Origin: Paenibacillus sp. 1_12
GTDB lineage: Bacteria; Bacillota; Bacilli; Paenibacillales; NBRC-103111
Assembly: GCF_900114475.1 (NCBI RefSeq)
Contig: NZ_FOTE01000001.1
Coordinates: forward strand, 685,306 to 749,305
Direction: 5' to 3'
Length of the DNA stretch: 64,000 nucleotides
In this document: piece by piece, positions 1-8,332 of the stretch
How positions within the stretch are numbered: the first letter of the stretch is position 1
Layout of the letters: each line of letters opens with the position of its first letter
Notes under the pieces: generated by a model
The model's database searches: none
Told to the model about the DNA's origin: nothing
What the model saw: the letters and a program-made list of their open reading frames with translations, nothing else
Program-made: the position numbers and the translations under genes

Positions 1-828
1 GCTGGCGGAAAGGTGCTGCTGCTCTCCTCCGAACAGACACTTGATTCTGCAGCCAAATCAGTCAAAATGGGTGATCTCTTCAGCATGGACCAAACCATTT
101 TGAATCTCGATTCAAAATGGAGTACCCCCATCAACCAGCTGCAGATGGCAATTGGTGCGGGACCGAAGCTGCTTACAGGCGGCAGCGTTGATATTGATGT
201 GGAACGCGATCGTTTTAATGATCCACTTGTCACCTCACAGGCTAATGTTCGCAGCTTTGCGGGAGTGGATGACAACCAACTGCTCGTGGTGGGTACCGTT
301 TCTTATTCCACTCTCGATCAAATGGCCAATGCCTTACTGCAGGCAGGTATCACCGATGCGATTAATTTGGATGGCGGAGCAAGCTCAGCTCTTTACTATC
401 AAGGAAAGCTGCTTCGCAAGCCAGGGCGTCTGTTGAGCAATGCGCTCATCGTCCAACAGACTGACAAGCCTCAGGTACAGCTCAGTGTCAACGGTCAGTT
501 AACTGGAAATCGGGACGGCTATATCGAGCAAGATGTCACGATGGTCCCTTTTCGTGTATTGCTGAATCGCATCCAGGCTGATTACAGCTGGAATCCTGCA
601 GATGCCAGTCTTCATCTTAGTAAAGGACAGCTGAGCGCTGTACTCACACCGGGAAGTACAACAGGTCTCCTGAATGGACAACCCGTCGAGCTTGATGCAG
701 CACCTCAGGTTGTTGATGGGCTAATGTATGTTCCGCTGCGTTTTGTAGCAGAATCACTCGGTGCCGAACTGGAGTGGAACGACAGCTTATATCGAGTCAA
801 TATCGTTGTGCCGATTGTAACTCCATAA
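1..828 (+). CDS. phosphodiester glycosidase domain protein with copper-amine-oxidase-like C-terminal domain (5' partial)
   Basis: The reading frame is open from the first base, so the N-terminus lies outside the window; about 275 residues are visible. The first half has the conserved end of the NAGPA-type phosphodiester glycosidase domain, with NLDGGASSALY and a following hydrophobic strand near visible residues 115-145. The last ~110 residues carry the repeated pattern of the copper amine oxidase N-terminal-like domain found in Paenibacillus surface proteins (GLMYVPLRFVAESLGAELEW). Family knowledge suggests an exported cell-wall or surface protein that cleaves a phosphodiester-linked sugar; substrate unknown. 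The missing 5' end prevents checking for a signal peptide. Confidence 0.8.
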   Translation, partial: AGGKVLLLSSEQTLDSAAKSVKMGDLFSMDQTILNLDSKWSTPINQLQMAIGAGPKLLTGGSVDIDVERDRFNDPLVTSQANVRSFAGVDDNQLLVVGTVSYSTLDQMANALLQAGITDAINLDGGASSALYYQGKLLRKPGRLLSNALIVQQTDKPQVQLSVNGQLTGNRDGYIEQDVTMVPFRVLLNRIQADYSWNPADASLHLSKGQLSAVLTPGSTTGLLNGQPVELDAAPQVVDGLMYVPLRFVAESLGAELEWNDSLYRVNIVVPIVTP

Positions 829-840
829 ATTCCCAACTGG

Positions 841-882
841 ATACAGGTGTAGTATTTTACAAATGTCACATACTACCTGTAT
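841..882. repeat. inverted repeat / hairpin upstream of the SASP gene
   Basis: ATACAGGTGTAGTAT (841-855) pairs with ATACTACCTGTAT (870-882) across a 14-base loop; only a 2-base bulge breaks the stem. It starts 12 bases after the stop of the first gene and ends 4 bases before the SASP ribosome binding site. There is no T-run, so it is not a classical terminator. It may protect the upstream mRNA 3' end, act as an operator, or form a leader structure for the SASP mRNA. Confidence 0.6.
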
Positions 883-899
883 GAACGGAGGTGATATCA

Positions 900-1127
900 A
901 TGGCACAAGGACAATCCAGCAATAGCAATACCTTAGTGGTTCCCCAAGCCTCTCAAGCTTTAGAGCAATTAAAGTACGAAGTGGCTCAAGAATTAGGTAT
1001 TCAAATTCCTCAGGATGGTTATTACGGTTTCATGGCATCTCGCGACACCGGAGCAATCGGGGGACACATCACGCGCCGTCTGGTTCAAATCGCTGAGCAG
1101 CAGCTAGCAGGCAAATTTTCCAGATAA
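900..1127 (+). CDS. alpha/beta-type small acid-soluble spore protein (SASP)
   Basis: A 75-residue protein with both hallmark segments of alpha/beta SASPs: the GPR-protease-site region LKYEVAQELGI and the C-terminal DNA-binding segment GGHITRRLVQIAEQQL. These proteins coat spore DNA and protect it from UV and chemicals; they are degraded at germination by the GPR protease. The start chosen is ATG 900, preceded by CGGAGGTG at 886-893; an upstream in-frame GTG at 891 overlaps that site and is unlikely. Expression in the forespore under SigG is expected from the family, but I could not fit a convincing SigG promoter. A terminator follows at 1152. Confidence 0.95.
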   Translation: MAQGQSSNSNTLVVPQASQALEQLKYEVAQELGIQIPQDGYYGFMASRDTGAIGGHITRRLVQIAEQQLAGKFSR

Positions 1128-1151
1128 TGAGTCGCTCCATATACTTAGATT

Positions 1152-1182
1152 AAGGTGATTCCTTGAGGAATCGCCTTTTTAT
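1152..1182 (+). terminator. rho-independent terminator of the SASP gene
   Basis: AAGGTGATTCC / GGAATCGCCTT stem with a TTGA loop, followed by a T-rich tail, 25 bases after the SASP stop. Confidence 0.85.
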
Positions 1183-1301
1183 TTGGACTGAAAAAAATAG
1201 GAATATTTTATGAGGAAACGCGGAAATATATGCTTTGGACAACCTGCTGGCAATAGCTGCCAATGAGTAGCATCATTCTATTAAATTATGGGGGGATAAG
1301 C

Positions 1302-2912
1302 ATGACAAATGATCCGTCTTATCGTGATCGTGAAAATCAGAAAGCGAATACCGAAGACAATAATACACTGACAAACCGACAAGGTCATCCTGTTACCAAT
1401 AATCAAAACATAAGAACGGTAGGAAATCGGGGTCCAGCCACTTTAGAAAATTACGATTTCGTAGAAAAAATCAGCCACTTTGATCGAGAGCGGATTCCAG
1501 AACGTGTTGTTCATGCACGCGGTGCTGGAGCACATGGTTATTTTGAAGCCTATGGTACAGTAGGAGATGAGCCTGTATCGAAATATACGCGCGCTAAATT
1601 GTTTCAGGAAAAAGGCAAACAGACCCCTGTTTTCGTCCGTTTCTCTTCCGTAATCCATGGCGGCCACTCCCCGGAAACTTTGCGTGATCCCCGTGGGTTT
1701 GCTGTGAAATTTTATACGGAGGATGGAAATTGGGATTTGGTTGGAAACAATCTGAAGATTTTCTTTATCCGCGATGCGATTAAATTCCCTGACATGATTC
1801 ACGCGTTTAAGCCTGATCCTGTAACGAACATTCAAGACGCGGAACGTTTTTTCGACTTTTGTGCCAGCTCTCCTGAAACATTCCATATGGTTACCTTTGT
1901 TTATTCGCCTTGGGGCATTCCAGCGAACTACCGCATGATGCAGGGCTCTGGCGTTAATACATATAAATGGGTGAACCATGCAGGTGAAGCAGTCCTGGTT
2001 AAATATCATTGGGAGCCGAAGCAGGGCATCAAAAATTTAACGCAAAAAGAAGCTAGCGAGATTCAGGGAACCAATTTCAATCACGCAACCCAGGACTTAC
2101 ATCAAGCTATAGAACGCAGTGAATATCCGGAATGGGAGCTGCTCGTCCAAATTATCAGTGACGATGAGCATCCTGAGTTGGATTTCGACCCCCTGGATGA
2201 TACCAAGCTGTGGCCCGAAGATCAGTTCCCATGGCGGCCAGTTGGCAAAATGATTTTAAACCGAAATCCGGTCAATTATTTTACGGAAGTGGAGCAGGTA
2301 GCCTTCGGTACAGGAGTTCTGGTCGATGGACTCGATTTCTCAGATGACAAAATGCTTCAAGGTCGAACATTTTCTTATTCAGATACACAGCGTCATCGGG
2401 TAGGCGCAAACTATTTGCAATTGCCTATTAACGCTCCCAAAAAACGGGTTGCAACCAATCAAAGCGGCGGTCAAATGGAATATTATGTGGATCGATCACC
2501 AAGCCACAACCCTCATATCAACTACGAGCCTTCCCTTCTGGGCGGATTGGTTGAAGCACAACAATCGGGGAAGGAATATACGCCACTCATTGAAGGGAGA
2601 CTGGTACGCGAATCCATTGACCGATCTAACAATACACAACAAGCGGGTGATACGTATCGACGTTTCCAGGATTGGGAGCGTGATGAATTAATATTGAATC
2701 TTGTTAACGATCTTTCGCGTTGTGATGTACGAATCCGTGATGCCATGGTGGCTCTTGCAGCTGAAGCAGACGAAGAATACGGACGTCGATTAAGGGAAGG
2801 TCTGCAAAACTCGTCCAAAGGCGGATCCAGCCAAAAACCGCTTGGCAACAAAAACGGCGATCAGGCACCTGATCAAGCTGTAAACATAAGTCACAAGGCA
2901 AAGCCTTATTAA
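1302..2912 (+). CDS. catalase (small/medium-subunit, heme)
   Basis: A 536-residue heme catalase that breaks down hydrogen peroxide. The distal His lies in [12 protein letters not shown] (His71), the distal Asn in [14 protein letters not shown] (about Asn150), and the proximal heme-ligand Tyr in [12 protein letters not shown] (Tyr359). The start is ATG 1302, 6 bases after GGGGGGAT; a longer start at 1263 has no ribosome binding site. The polar, Asn-rich N-terminal ~40 residues and the Gly/Ser/Lys-rich tail extend the ~480-residue core. The length and the next-door SASP gene make a spore catalase of the KatX type plausible, but this was not shown by comparison. It is a single gene with no partner. 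A short AGCTG/CAGCT hairpin at about 2934-2954 is a possible weak terminator. Confidence 0.95.
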   Translation: MTNDPSYRDRENQKANTEDNNTLTNRQGHPVTNNQNIRTVGNRGPATLENYDFVEKISHFDRERIPERVVHARGAGAHGYFEAYGTVGDEPVSKYTRAKLFQEKGKQTPVFVRFSSVIHGGHSPETLRDPRGFAVKFYTEDGNWDLVGNNLKIFFIRDAIKFPDMIHAFKPDPVTNIQDAERFFDFCASSPETFHMVTFVYSPWGIPANYRMMQGSGVNTYKWVNHAGEAVLVKYHWEPKQGIKNLTQKEASEIQGTNFNHATQDLHQAIERSEYPEWELLVQIISDDEHPELDFDPLDDTKLWPEDQFPWRPVGKMILNRNPVNYFTEVEQVAFGTGVLVDGLDFSDDKMLQGRTFSYSDTQRHRVGANYLQLPINAPKKRVATNQSGGQMEYYVDRSPSHNPHINYEPSLLGGLVEAQQSGKEYTPLIEGRLVRESIDRSNNTQQAGDTYRRFQDWERDELILNLVNDLSRCDVRIRDAMVALAAEADEEYGRRLREGLQNSSKGGSSQKPLGNKNGDQAPDQAVNISHKAKPY

Positions 2913-3060
2913 GTCTCGTAATATTACTTAGGGCAGCTGGATACACAGCTTGTTTGAGCGCATCGCGGATTCTCCTTTAAAAAAAGTCTAGTTATCCGTC
3001 CAATCACATGGCACATGAACTACATATCATAACCCATGCAAGGCGGAAGGAGGGATAAAC

Positions 3061-3177
3061 ATGGGTGCTCTCGGAGTTGGTGGCAGTTGTGCAGGTTATG
3101 GTCTTGGCACTAGTACAGGTGCGATTCTTGTACTGTTTATTTTGTTAGTAATCATTACTGGAGCTTTTCTTTATTAG
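3061..3177 (+). CDS. YjcZ-family sporulation small membrane protein
   Basis: A 38-residue peptide with a Gly-rich N-terminus (GALGVGGSCAGYG) followed by a single hydrophobic segment ILVLFILLVIITGAF. This matches the layout of YjcZ/sporulation-associated small proteins of Bacillales. A strong ribosome binding site, GGAAGGAGGG, lies 7 bases upstream and a terminator follows at 3187, so it is an independent monocistronic unit. The biochemical role of the family is unknown. Confidence 0.88.
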   Translation: MGALGVGGSCAGYGLGTSTGAILVLFILLVIITGAFLY

Positions 3178-3186
3178 AATGGTCAG

Positions 3187-3220
3187 ACCGCCTTCAGATT
3201 GATTGGAGGCGGTATTTTAT
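3187..3220 (+). terminator. terminator of the YjcZ-family gene
   Basis: ACCGCCT (3187-3193) pairs with AGGCGGT (3207-3213), followed by ATTTTATT. Confidence 0.75.
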
Positions 3221-3368
3221 TGCAATAATGCATAGCTATCATTTAAAAATCATTCAGCTTGAATCCCCTAATTGTATGAATTTACATATAAATTGCTTCC
3301 TAATTGGTACCCATCTGGAACTGGGCGAATATCCTGCTTTTAACCATAAGAGCAATGGAGGTTCGGTT

Positions 3369-4268
3369 ATGATTCCCATGTATCCTTATTACAGCTATGA
3401 GACACGTTGCAAACTGGTGCCCATCACATTTCCACCGCAGCATCAGGACGTACAGCCCGGGTTGGAGTATGTAATGAACCCGATTCCAATATCCGACAAC
3501 CCCGAATACAGGGGAAGCGGCAAATTGGCGGGTAAAATCGCCATTATAACTGGAGGCGACAGCGGGATCGGACGTGCCGTTGCCATAGGCTTCGCCAAAG
3601 AAGGGGCGGATATGGCGATCGTCTATCTGTATGAGCGTGAGGATGCTGAAGCAACCAAACAGATGGTTGAGCGTTACGGACGTCGCTGTTTGCTGATCGA
3701 GGGAGATTTGCGTAAGCCTGCTTTTTCCACCGAAGTTGTGAAAAGGACACTCGAATGCTTTGGGAAGCTGGACGTGCTTATTTTGAACCAAGGTGTCCAG
3801 TTTCCACAAGAGAGCATATTGGACATATCCGACGAACAGCTCGAGAATACGTATCGAACCAACATTTTCCCCCATTTCTACATGACGAAGGCCACACTTC
3901 CTCACCTGAAGCAAGGCAGCTCCATCGTATCGACAGCATCCGTAACTGCTTATGCAGGTGCCCCGCTGCTTGTCGATTATTCTTCAACAAAAGGTGCCAT
4001 AGTATCATTTACCCGTTCGCTATCACTCCAATTGGTAAGCAAGGGAATCCGGGTCAACGCTGTTGCGCCTGGGCCGATTTGGACCCCTCTCATCGTATCC
4101 AGCTATTCGGCTGAATATGTAAAAACGTTCGGCTTAGAAACACCGATGAAACGCGCCGGACAGCCATTCGAACTTGCGCCGACCTACATTTATTTGGCGT
4201 CCAACGATTCTTCCTTCGTAACGGGACAGGTGCTTCACGTCAACGGTGGCATTATTACAGAAACATGA
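3369..4268 (+). CDS. SDR-family NAD(P)-dependent oxidoreductase (YhdF/YdaD-like)
   Basis: A 299-residue classical short-chain dehydrogenase of the 'general stress protein 39' type (YdaD/YhdF/YhxC), with a ~50-residue N-terminal extension before the Rossmann fold. The nucleotide-binding motif TGGDSGIG is at residues 61-68, the NNAG motif reads LNQG, and the catalytic pair is Tyr204-x3-Lys208 in DYSSTKGA. The start is ATG 3369, because TGGAGG stands 7 bases upstream; the open frame extends back to 3228 without a ribosome binding site. The substrate is unknown, and homologues are usually stress induced. No SigB-type promoter was recognised. A bidirectional terminator lies downstream. Confidence 0.92.
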   Translation: MIPMYPYYSYETRCKLVPITFPPQHQDVQPGLEYVMNPIPISDNPEYRGSGKLAGKIAIITGGDSGIGRAVAIGFAKEGADMAIVYLYEREDAEATKQMVERYGRRCLLIEGDLRKPAFSTEVVKRTLECFGKLDVLILNQGVQFPQESILDISDEQLENTYRTNIFPHFYMTKATLPHLKQGSSIVSTASVTAYAGAPLLVDYSSTKGAIVSFTRSLSLQLVSKGIRVNAVAPGPIWTPLIVSSYSAEYVKTFGLETPMKRAGQPFELAPTYIYLASNDSSFVTGQVLHVNGGIITET

Positions 4269-4351
4269 TAGGGCACAGACATCAGACAGAACATATAATA
4301 ATTGGATTTCAAAGCAACGTTCGTTCAAAGCCTATCAATCATACGAAAACA

Positions 4352-4381
4352 AGCCGTGGGATTATCTCCCCGGCTTTTTAT
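4352..4381. terminator. bidirectional terminator between convergent genes
   Basis: AAGCCG ... CGGCTTTTTA hairpin between the dehydrogenase gene (plus) and the convergent small gene (minus), whose last codons lie inside it. Confidence 0.75.
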
Positions 4382-4613
4382 CTTGTCCCAGCTGTAGCGA
4401 TTCGATCTCTTGACATATTTCATGCTGCCATTCAACATCTGCTGTTATCGATGCCATCAGCGAAATATTTTCCAAGTACGCCATATCCCAGCAAAGCTTG
4501 GCATTGAGCTTTAGGCACTGGTCCATCTCAGTCTTTTCATTGTCCGTAAGTTGTCGTCGCTGCATTACAGTCCACAACTCTGCAAGCCTCTGATACATAG
4601 GCAAGAACGCCAT
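4362..4613 (-). CDS. DUF7667-like small protein of unknown function
   Basis: An 83-residue protein (MAFLPMYQRLAELWTVMQRR...) with the pattern of a small Paenibacillaceae family: a predicted helical N-terminus, a central LTDNEKTEMDQCLKLNAKLCW and a C-terminal WQHEICQEIESL. The start is ATG 4613 with GGGTGG upstream; an alternative GTG 12 bases further up is possible. No enzymatic motif is visible. The family name is from memory and should be checked. Confidence 0.65.
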   Translation of the reverse strand: MAFLPMYQRLAELWTVMQRRQLTDNEKTEMDQCLKLNAKLCWDMAYLENISLMASITADVEWQHEICQEIESLQLGQDKKPGR

Positions 4614-4784
4614 AGCTGCCACCACCCTATATCCGCCAGTATAGCCAAGTTGTTAACGAACCCATACGCTTATTCAAATTCACTACATTCCGCATAATCG
4701 CAAAAGGGATGCTCTTGGCCAAAGCATTTTAAATATTTTTAATAAGACCATAGTCTTAGCTAAGGGGAAAGATATATAATCGGA

Positions 4785-4987
4785 CTATATAAGATGAACC
4801 AAACATCCGGACAGCAGGGAGACGCTGCGAAAGCAGACCCTTCTTCCAATCGTTGTTGCAGCCAGATTCTTTGTATACTTAGCCCTATAGGGGTAAGTAT
4901 CCGTCTGCAAAGGCGAACACTTCGTTTCTCCAGAAGGGTCCGCTTTCTCCGCTTGGGCTGTATGTTTCTTTGGTTCACCTTATATAG
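4785..4987. repeat. 203-bp imperfect inverted-repeat element (head-to-head copies of a dispersed repeat)
   Basis: CTATATAAGATGAACC (4785-4800) is matched on the other strand by 4972-4987 with one mismatch. The arms are partly complementary over ~85 bp each (AGCAGACCCTTCT near the left arm, AGAAGGGTCCGCT in the right arm). The right arm, read on the minus strand (4913-4944), shares AGCGGACCCTTC and GAAGTGTTCGC with the 93-bp element at 50396-50488. The gene-free stretch 4614-5037 holds little else; open frames on both strands of the element are by-products of its symmetry. It ends about 50 bases before the next gene and could be a MITE-like element. Confidence 0.75.
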
Positions 4988-5037
4988 AAGTAAATGTGCT
5001 ATTCTGCTAGAGTATTAATACACAGGGGGGATTTGTC

Positions 5038-5403
5038 GTGTCGTCAACTAAAATTTTGGATGATAATGAAAAAATAATTGAGATCGTTTGGGATTCCAAG
5101 GCTACACCTGAAGAAATCGATAGTATCACTAAGGAAATACAGACTTACGCTCAAGAACTTGGCGGATACTTTGACGTTATAGTTGATATGAGAACAGTAA
5201 AAGTATTTGCGCCAGAGTCTCAAGCAAAACTTGTTGAGCACCAAAAGTCGCTAAAGGAATTTGGAATGAAGCGCGCTGCTGTCGTAGTCACAGGAACAAT
5301 TGCAAAAATGCAGCTGAACCGGACTGCTAGAAACTCCGTACATACGACTGAAACCCAGTGGGATAATTATGAAGAGGCTTTAGTATTCTTAAAAAAATCG
5401 TAA
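5038..5403 (+). CDS. uncharacterised STAS/SpoIIAA-like protein
   Basis: A 121-residue soluble protein, probably starting at GTG 5038, 7 bases after AGGGGGG. The alternating strands and helices (IIEIVWDSKATPEEI, YFDVIVDMRTVKVFAPES, RAAVVVTGTIAKMQLNR, EEALVFLKK) resemble STAS-like or SpoIIAA-like domains. That is a fold guess from pattern only. There is no Ser phosphorylation site that I can assign. The gene stands alone, with the 203-bp inverted repeat directly upstream. A role in signalling would fit the fold, but no function can be given. Confidence 0.6.
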   Translation: MSSTKILDDNEKIIEIVWDSKATPEEIDSITKEIQTYAQELGGYFDVIVDMRTVKVFAPESQAKLVEHQKSLKEFGMKRAAVVVTGTIAKMQLNRTARNSVHTTETQWDNYEEALVFLKKS

Positions 5404-5778
5404 TGAGCTACTGCATTGGCCAAATTTTGCTGCAGCTGACGGTATTTTAACTGTCAGATCATTAGCCTACGCTTGTAGTTCAAGCTCTTGTCCATCCAAC
5501 TTCAGCATTACTTTACTTGAGAGTAACATGGGTAAATAGTCCATCTTTTCGCGAACAGGCGTTTCTGTTATAATTAATACGAGAGCTCTTAGTCGTTTCT
5601 CAAAACCGACACTCCCCCTTCCCGGTGAGTGTTTTTCCTATGCATAGCCTTCTCACTACATGTCCTCGACCATCACATCTATTAGTTCATAACTTCATGG
5701 AAATAATTGATCTTCACTATCGCGCTGGCAAGAGAATTCTCTACCCGTGCATTCATCTAAATCCTGCTTGTACGATTA
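5404..5778. other. gene-free region with a possible decayed reading frame and a hairpin
   Basis: This 375-bp stretch has no convincing gene. On the minus strand a frame open from about 5638 to a stop at 5467 reads like a protein end (RALVLIITETPVREK, MDYLPMLLSSKVMLKLDG) but lacks any upstream start codon, so it may be a gene remnant. A hairpin ACACTC/GAGTGT with TTTTT on the plus strand lies at 5609-5637, preceded by a TATAAT-like sequence near 5570. A short transcript is conceivable but unsupported. Confidence 0.35.
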
Positions 5779-6096
5779 TTAATTTGTTGATAAAAGCAGC
5801 AATTTCTTAGAGAATGCACCACGATCCTCTTTCTTCTTAAGTCTAACTTTCTCAAACTCCTCAACTGAAACGCCCTTGTTATCAAGTATGGCGTAGACCA
5901 ATTCAACCAGATCTGCCAACTCTTCGACCTGATCTATCGATTCAGCAGCAATGTACTCATCCAGCTCTTCTTGAAGCTTTTCGTTTAGTTTCTCGACATA
6001 CTCTCTGTCACTAAGTTCCCTAATCGAATAAGCAACGCCCTTTGCATCCATGACTTGAGGAATCTTATCACGGATGAGCTTGTTATACATCTTCAT
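5779..6096 (-). CDS. MazG-like / phosphoribosyl-ATP pyrophosphohydrolase-like protein
   Basis: A 105-residue all-alpha protein beginning MKMYNKLIRDKIPQVM, the signature start of the COG4997-type nucleotide pyrophosphohydrolase family. The metal-binding acidic pattern EKLQEELDEYI...VEELADLVELVYAILD matches the MazG/HisE superfamily (ExxE and ExxD). Family members are thought to hydrolyse non-canonical NTPs; the substrate here is unknown. The start is ATG 6096, after AAAGGGGAA. The gene lies 19 bases after the cyclophilin gene on the same strand, so the two may be cotranscribed. Confidence 0.85.
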   Translation of the reverse strand: MKMYNKLIRDKIPQVMDAKGVAYSIRELSDREYVEKLNEKLQEELDEYIAAESIDQVEELADLVELVYAILDNKGVSVEEFEKVRLKKKEDRGAFSKKLLLLSTN

Positions 6097-6115
6097 TATT
6101 ATTCCCCTTTTAACC

Positions 6116-6799
6116 TTATTGAGCTTCGTGGTCCTTCTCAATAATACTCACAGAGTTAATTACTATTTTTTCTGTGGGATGACTGACTTCACCGCTTTGC
6201 TGAGCTGTAACCTTAGTTCCAGCTATTTTCAGAACCGTATCCATTCCACTTGTCACTTTTCCGAAGATGGTGTAATTGGGCACTTTATTTAATGAACGAC
6301 TGTCCTCACCCGTACATATGAAAATTTGGCTGCCATTCGTATTGCGACCTGCATTAGCCATCGCAACGATTCCTGGTTCATATTGAAATTTTGAATTCAG
6401 CTCATCCTCAAACTTGTACCCTGGTCCCCCACTCCCTGTTCCTGTGGGATCGCCAGTTTGTATCATGAAGGACTGTATAATCCGATGGAAAACAATATCA
6501 TCGTAAAAGCCCTCTCTCGCAAGAAAGACAAAGTTATTTACGGTTTTAGGTGCTGCATCTGCAAAAAGATCAATTGTAAAATCACCTTTGTTCGTTTTCA
6601 CTAAGGCTTGATAAGATTTCGTTGTATCAATTTTCATTTCCGGAGGCGCATTATATATTTTCTTTTCTGACGCAGACTCCTGTTTAACTGGAGCAACTTG
6701 ATTCACCGGCGGATTTTGTTTCTGGTGATCATCACTCGTGCTGGCCATATGAATTCCGGCTGTGAAAAATAAAAAAAGTGCTAGTAAACTTTGCATCAT
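6116..6799 (-). CDS. secreted peptidyl-prolyl cis-trans isomerase (cyclophilin type)
   Basis: A 227-residue protein with an N-terminal hydrophobic segment (LLALFLFFTAGIHMA), a ~35-residue polar linker and a C-terminal cyclophilin domain. The catalytic-region motifs FHRIIQSFMIQTGDPTGTG and SQIFICTGE are intact, so proline isomerase activity is expected, probably outside the membrane. It is exported by a signal peptide or anchored by it; no lipobox Cys is present. An open frame extends to 6838, but AGGAGG lies inside it, 10 bases before the ATG pair at 6796-6799, which decides the start. It is likely to form an operon with the MazG-like gene. Confidence 0.9.
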   Translation of the reverse strand: MMQSLLALFLFFTAGIHMASTSDDHQKQNPPVNQVAPVKQESASEKKIYNAPPEMKIDTTKSYQALVKTNKGDFTIDLFADAAPKTVNNFVFLAREGFYDDIVFHRIIQSFMIQTGDPTGTGSGGPGYKFEDELNSKFQYEPGIVAMANAGRNTNGSQIFICTGEDSRSLNKVPNYTIFGKVTSGMDTVLKIAGTKVTAQQSGEVSHPTEKIVINSVSIIEKDHEAQ

Positions 6800-7184
6800 A
6801 GCTTTTTTTCCTCCTATTGTGTAAGTTTTTTTACTCATCCAATCAAGACACTCGTGCTCAGTAGCAGCCTGAACTCCACATGACTCTCAGTCACTTATAC
6901 GATACTCATTTATAAATATATTTTTATAATAGTAATCCTTTGGGTAATTTTCTTATTGTTAAAATAACAAAATACCCCAAAAAAGTATATCTAAACTTTA
7001 CCTTATGAAATTCAGTGTATTTCCTTTGAGATCCCCTATTAGGATATTACTAAAAAAACCACCGACAGCAGCTGTCAGCGGTTCAACGATTTCTAAGGAA
7101 AATCCGAATCAAGAAAAAGTATAAATAATAAGTGCGATAAATGAAAACGAAATCGTAGCCAAGCCTTCTGTTTAAGGTGCATGA
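6800..7184. other. gene-free intergenic region
   Basis: 385 bp, AT-rich in the middle (6900-7010). Apart from the minus-strand terminator at 7050-7083 I see no gene or repeat. The promoter of the cyclophilin/MazG-like pair must lie in its left part, but I could not define it. Confidence 0.5.
7050..7083 (-). terminator. terminator for the 7185-7568 gene
   Basis: On the minus strand, a hairpin ACCGCTGACA...TGTCGGT is followed by TTTTTTTA. It lies about 100 bases downstream of the stop at 7185. Confidence 0.65.
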
Positions 7185-7568
7185 TTAATCTTTTTTCTTG
7201 TTGGGATTCAGTTCTTCCATCAAGCTGGACATGTTGTAATTTGATTCAAACGCTACACTCGTGCACAGCTTGTTTTGGCGCATGGCAAATTCAAACGAAA
7301 TTTCACCATGCGTCCAGCGCTTGAGCTTTAATGATTCCATTGCCGTATGTCGAAATGTTTGAAGTTCTTGCTCCGACAAGCCCATCTCCATCTTCTGCAA
7401 TTGGTTGCCCTTGCTCTCTAATGGGAATGCCCTAACTCCAAATTTTCCTACGACATTGTTGCGAATTTGGACAAAGACCGTTCCTGAAGTGAGGAGCGCC
7501 AATTCCTCCTTAATTTCCCGAAACACGATATCAATCTGCCTTGCCAAAGTCACATTTTCTAATATCAT
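7185..7568 (-). CDS. conserved hypothetical protein
   Basis: A 127-residue soluble protein (MILENVTLARQIDIVF...). The start is ATG 7568, with AGGAGG 6 bases upstream; an earlier ATG at 7574 abuts the AGGAGG and is unlikely. The N-terminal helix is followed by SGTVFVQIRNNVVGKFGVRA and a segment WTHGEISFEFAMRQNKLCTSV. I have the impression of similar proteins in other Bacillales, but cannot name a domain or a function. It stands alone with its own terminator. Confidence 0.7.
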   Translation of the reverse strand: MILENVTLARQIDIVFREIKEELALLTSGTVFVQIRNNVVGKFGVRAFPLESKGNQLQKMEMGLSEQELQTFRHTAMESLKLKRWTHGEISFEFAMRQNKLCTSVAFESNYNMSSLMEELNPNKKKD

Positions 7569-7738
7569 TAACATCCTCCTACCTAATAGGTGTTGTCAGC
7601 GTGGTGCTGCAGTCCTATTATATGAATGTTTCATGAATTAATCAACAATATTTTACATTTATATAATCATTATCCATACATCGTCATGATACAACAGCAA
7701 AAGACATGTTAACTGTCGAAAACTTGTCTCTTATTCCA

Positions 7739-8128
7739 CTATCCGTCATAAACCTCTGCATTCAGCTCAATAATGTTGCAATCTGGGTCCAGAACATAGA
7801 TTTGTGGAAACCCCGCCTTGGCATGAGGCCGAAGATCACAGTGAATTCCCTTCTCCTCCAGCCATTTTCTTGTATGCTCATAGCTGCTGACCCGTAAGGC
7901 AAAATGCCCATCTCTGGAGTCAATATTTCCATCCCGCAGCGTTTGTCCTTCATGAACAATCAGATGCAGCTGCTGACTGCCTCCGGCAATTGCAAACCAT
8001 GCGCCCTCAAAGTCAAAAGGTGGCCGATCCATTTCTTTTAGACCTAGAATCTCTGTATAAAAAGCTTTGGAACGCTCTAAATCTCGTACAACCAGACTAA
8101 CATGATGAATCCCTTCAAAAACAATCAT
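7739..8128 (-). CDS. VOC-family (glyoxalase/bleomycin-resistance-like) protein
   Basis: A 129-residue single-domain vicinal-oxygen-chelate protein with paired beta-alpha-beta modules: IHHVSLVVRDLERSKAFYTEILGL, then GHFALRVSSYEHTRKWLEE and YVLDPDCNIIELNAE. The metal-ligand positions are His9 in the first strand, His in the LHLIVHEG strand, His in GHFALRV and Glu in the terminal IIEL. It is probably a metal-dependent lyase, dioxygenase or resistance protein; the substrate is unknown. The start is ATG 8128 after AAGGAGACGATGAA. It is transcribed divergently from the chemoreceptor-like gene. Confidence 0.88.
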   Translation of the reverse strand: MIVFEGIHHVSLVVRDLERSKAFYTEILGLKEMDRPPFDFEGAWFAIAGGSQQLHLIVHEGQTLRDGNIDSRDGHFALRVSSYEHTRKWLEEKGIHCDLRPHAKAGFPQIYVLDPDCNIIELNAEVYDG

Positions 8129-8332
8129 TTCATCGTCTCCTTTTTCCAATCGAGGTTTTATTATTCCCGTTACCCTTGCAGTTTTGTAACAATTCATCGC
8201 TACAAAAGACCTATTTTCGACAGTTATCTCTATTTTTTTACTTTAGAATCGATTTGAAGTATAGACCCTGCTACTTTTGGATGATATAATTTGCTCGTAA
8301 GTAAGTTATTAACATCTGAAGGAGATATGCTC

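Noticed and set aside
1443-2009. Long minus-strand frame inside the catalase gene
   Set aside because: It is antisense to strongly conserved catalase codons and has no ribosome binding site.
3228-3368. N-terminal extension of the dehydrogenase
   Set aside because: The ribosome binding site TGGAGG sits inside this stretch, 7 bases before ATG 3369; the extension has no such site.
4760-5018. Open frames on both strands of the 203-bp element as small genes
   Set aside because: The symmetric frames are a by-product of the inverted repeat; neither has a ribosome binding site.
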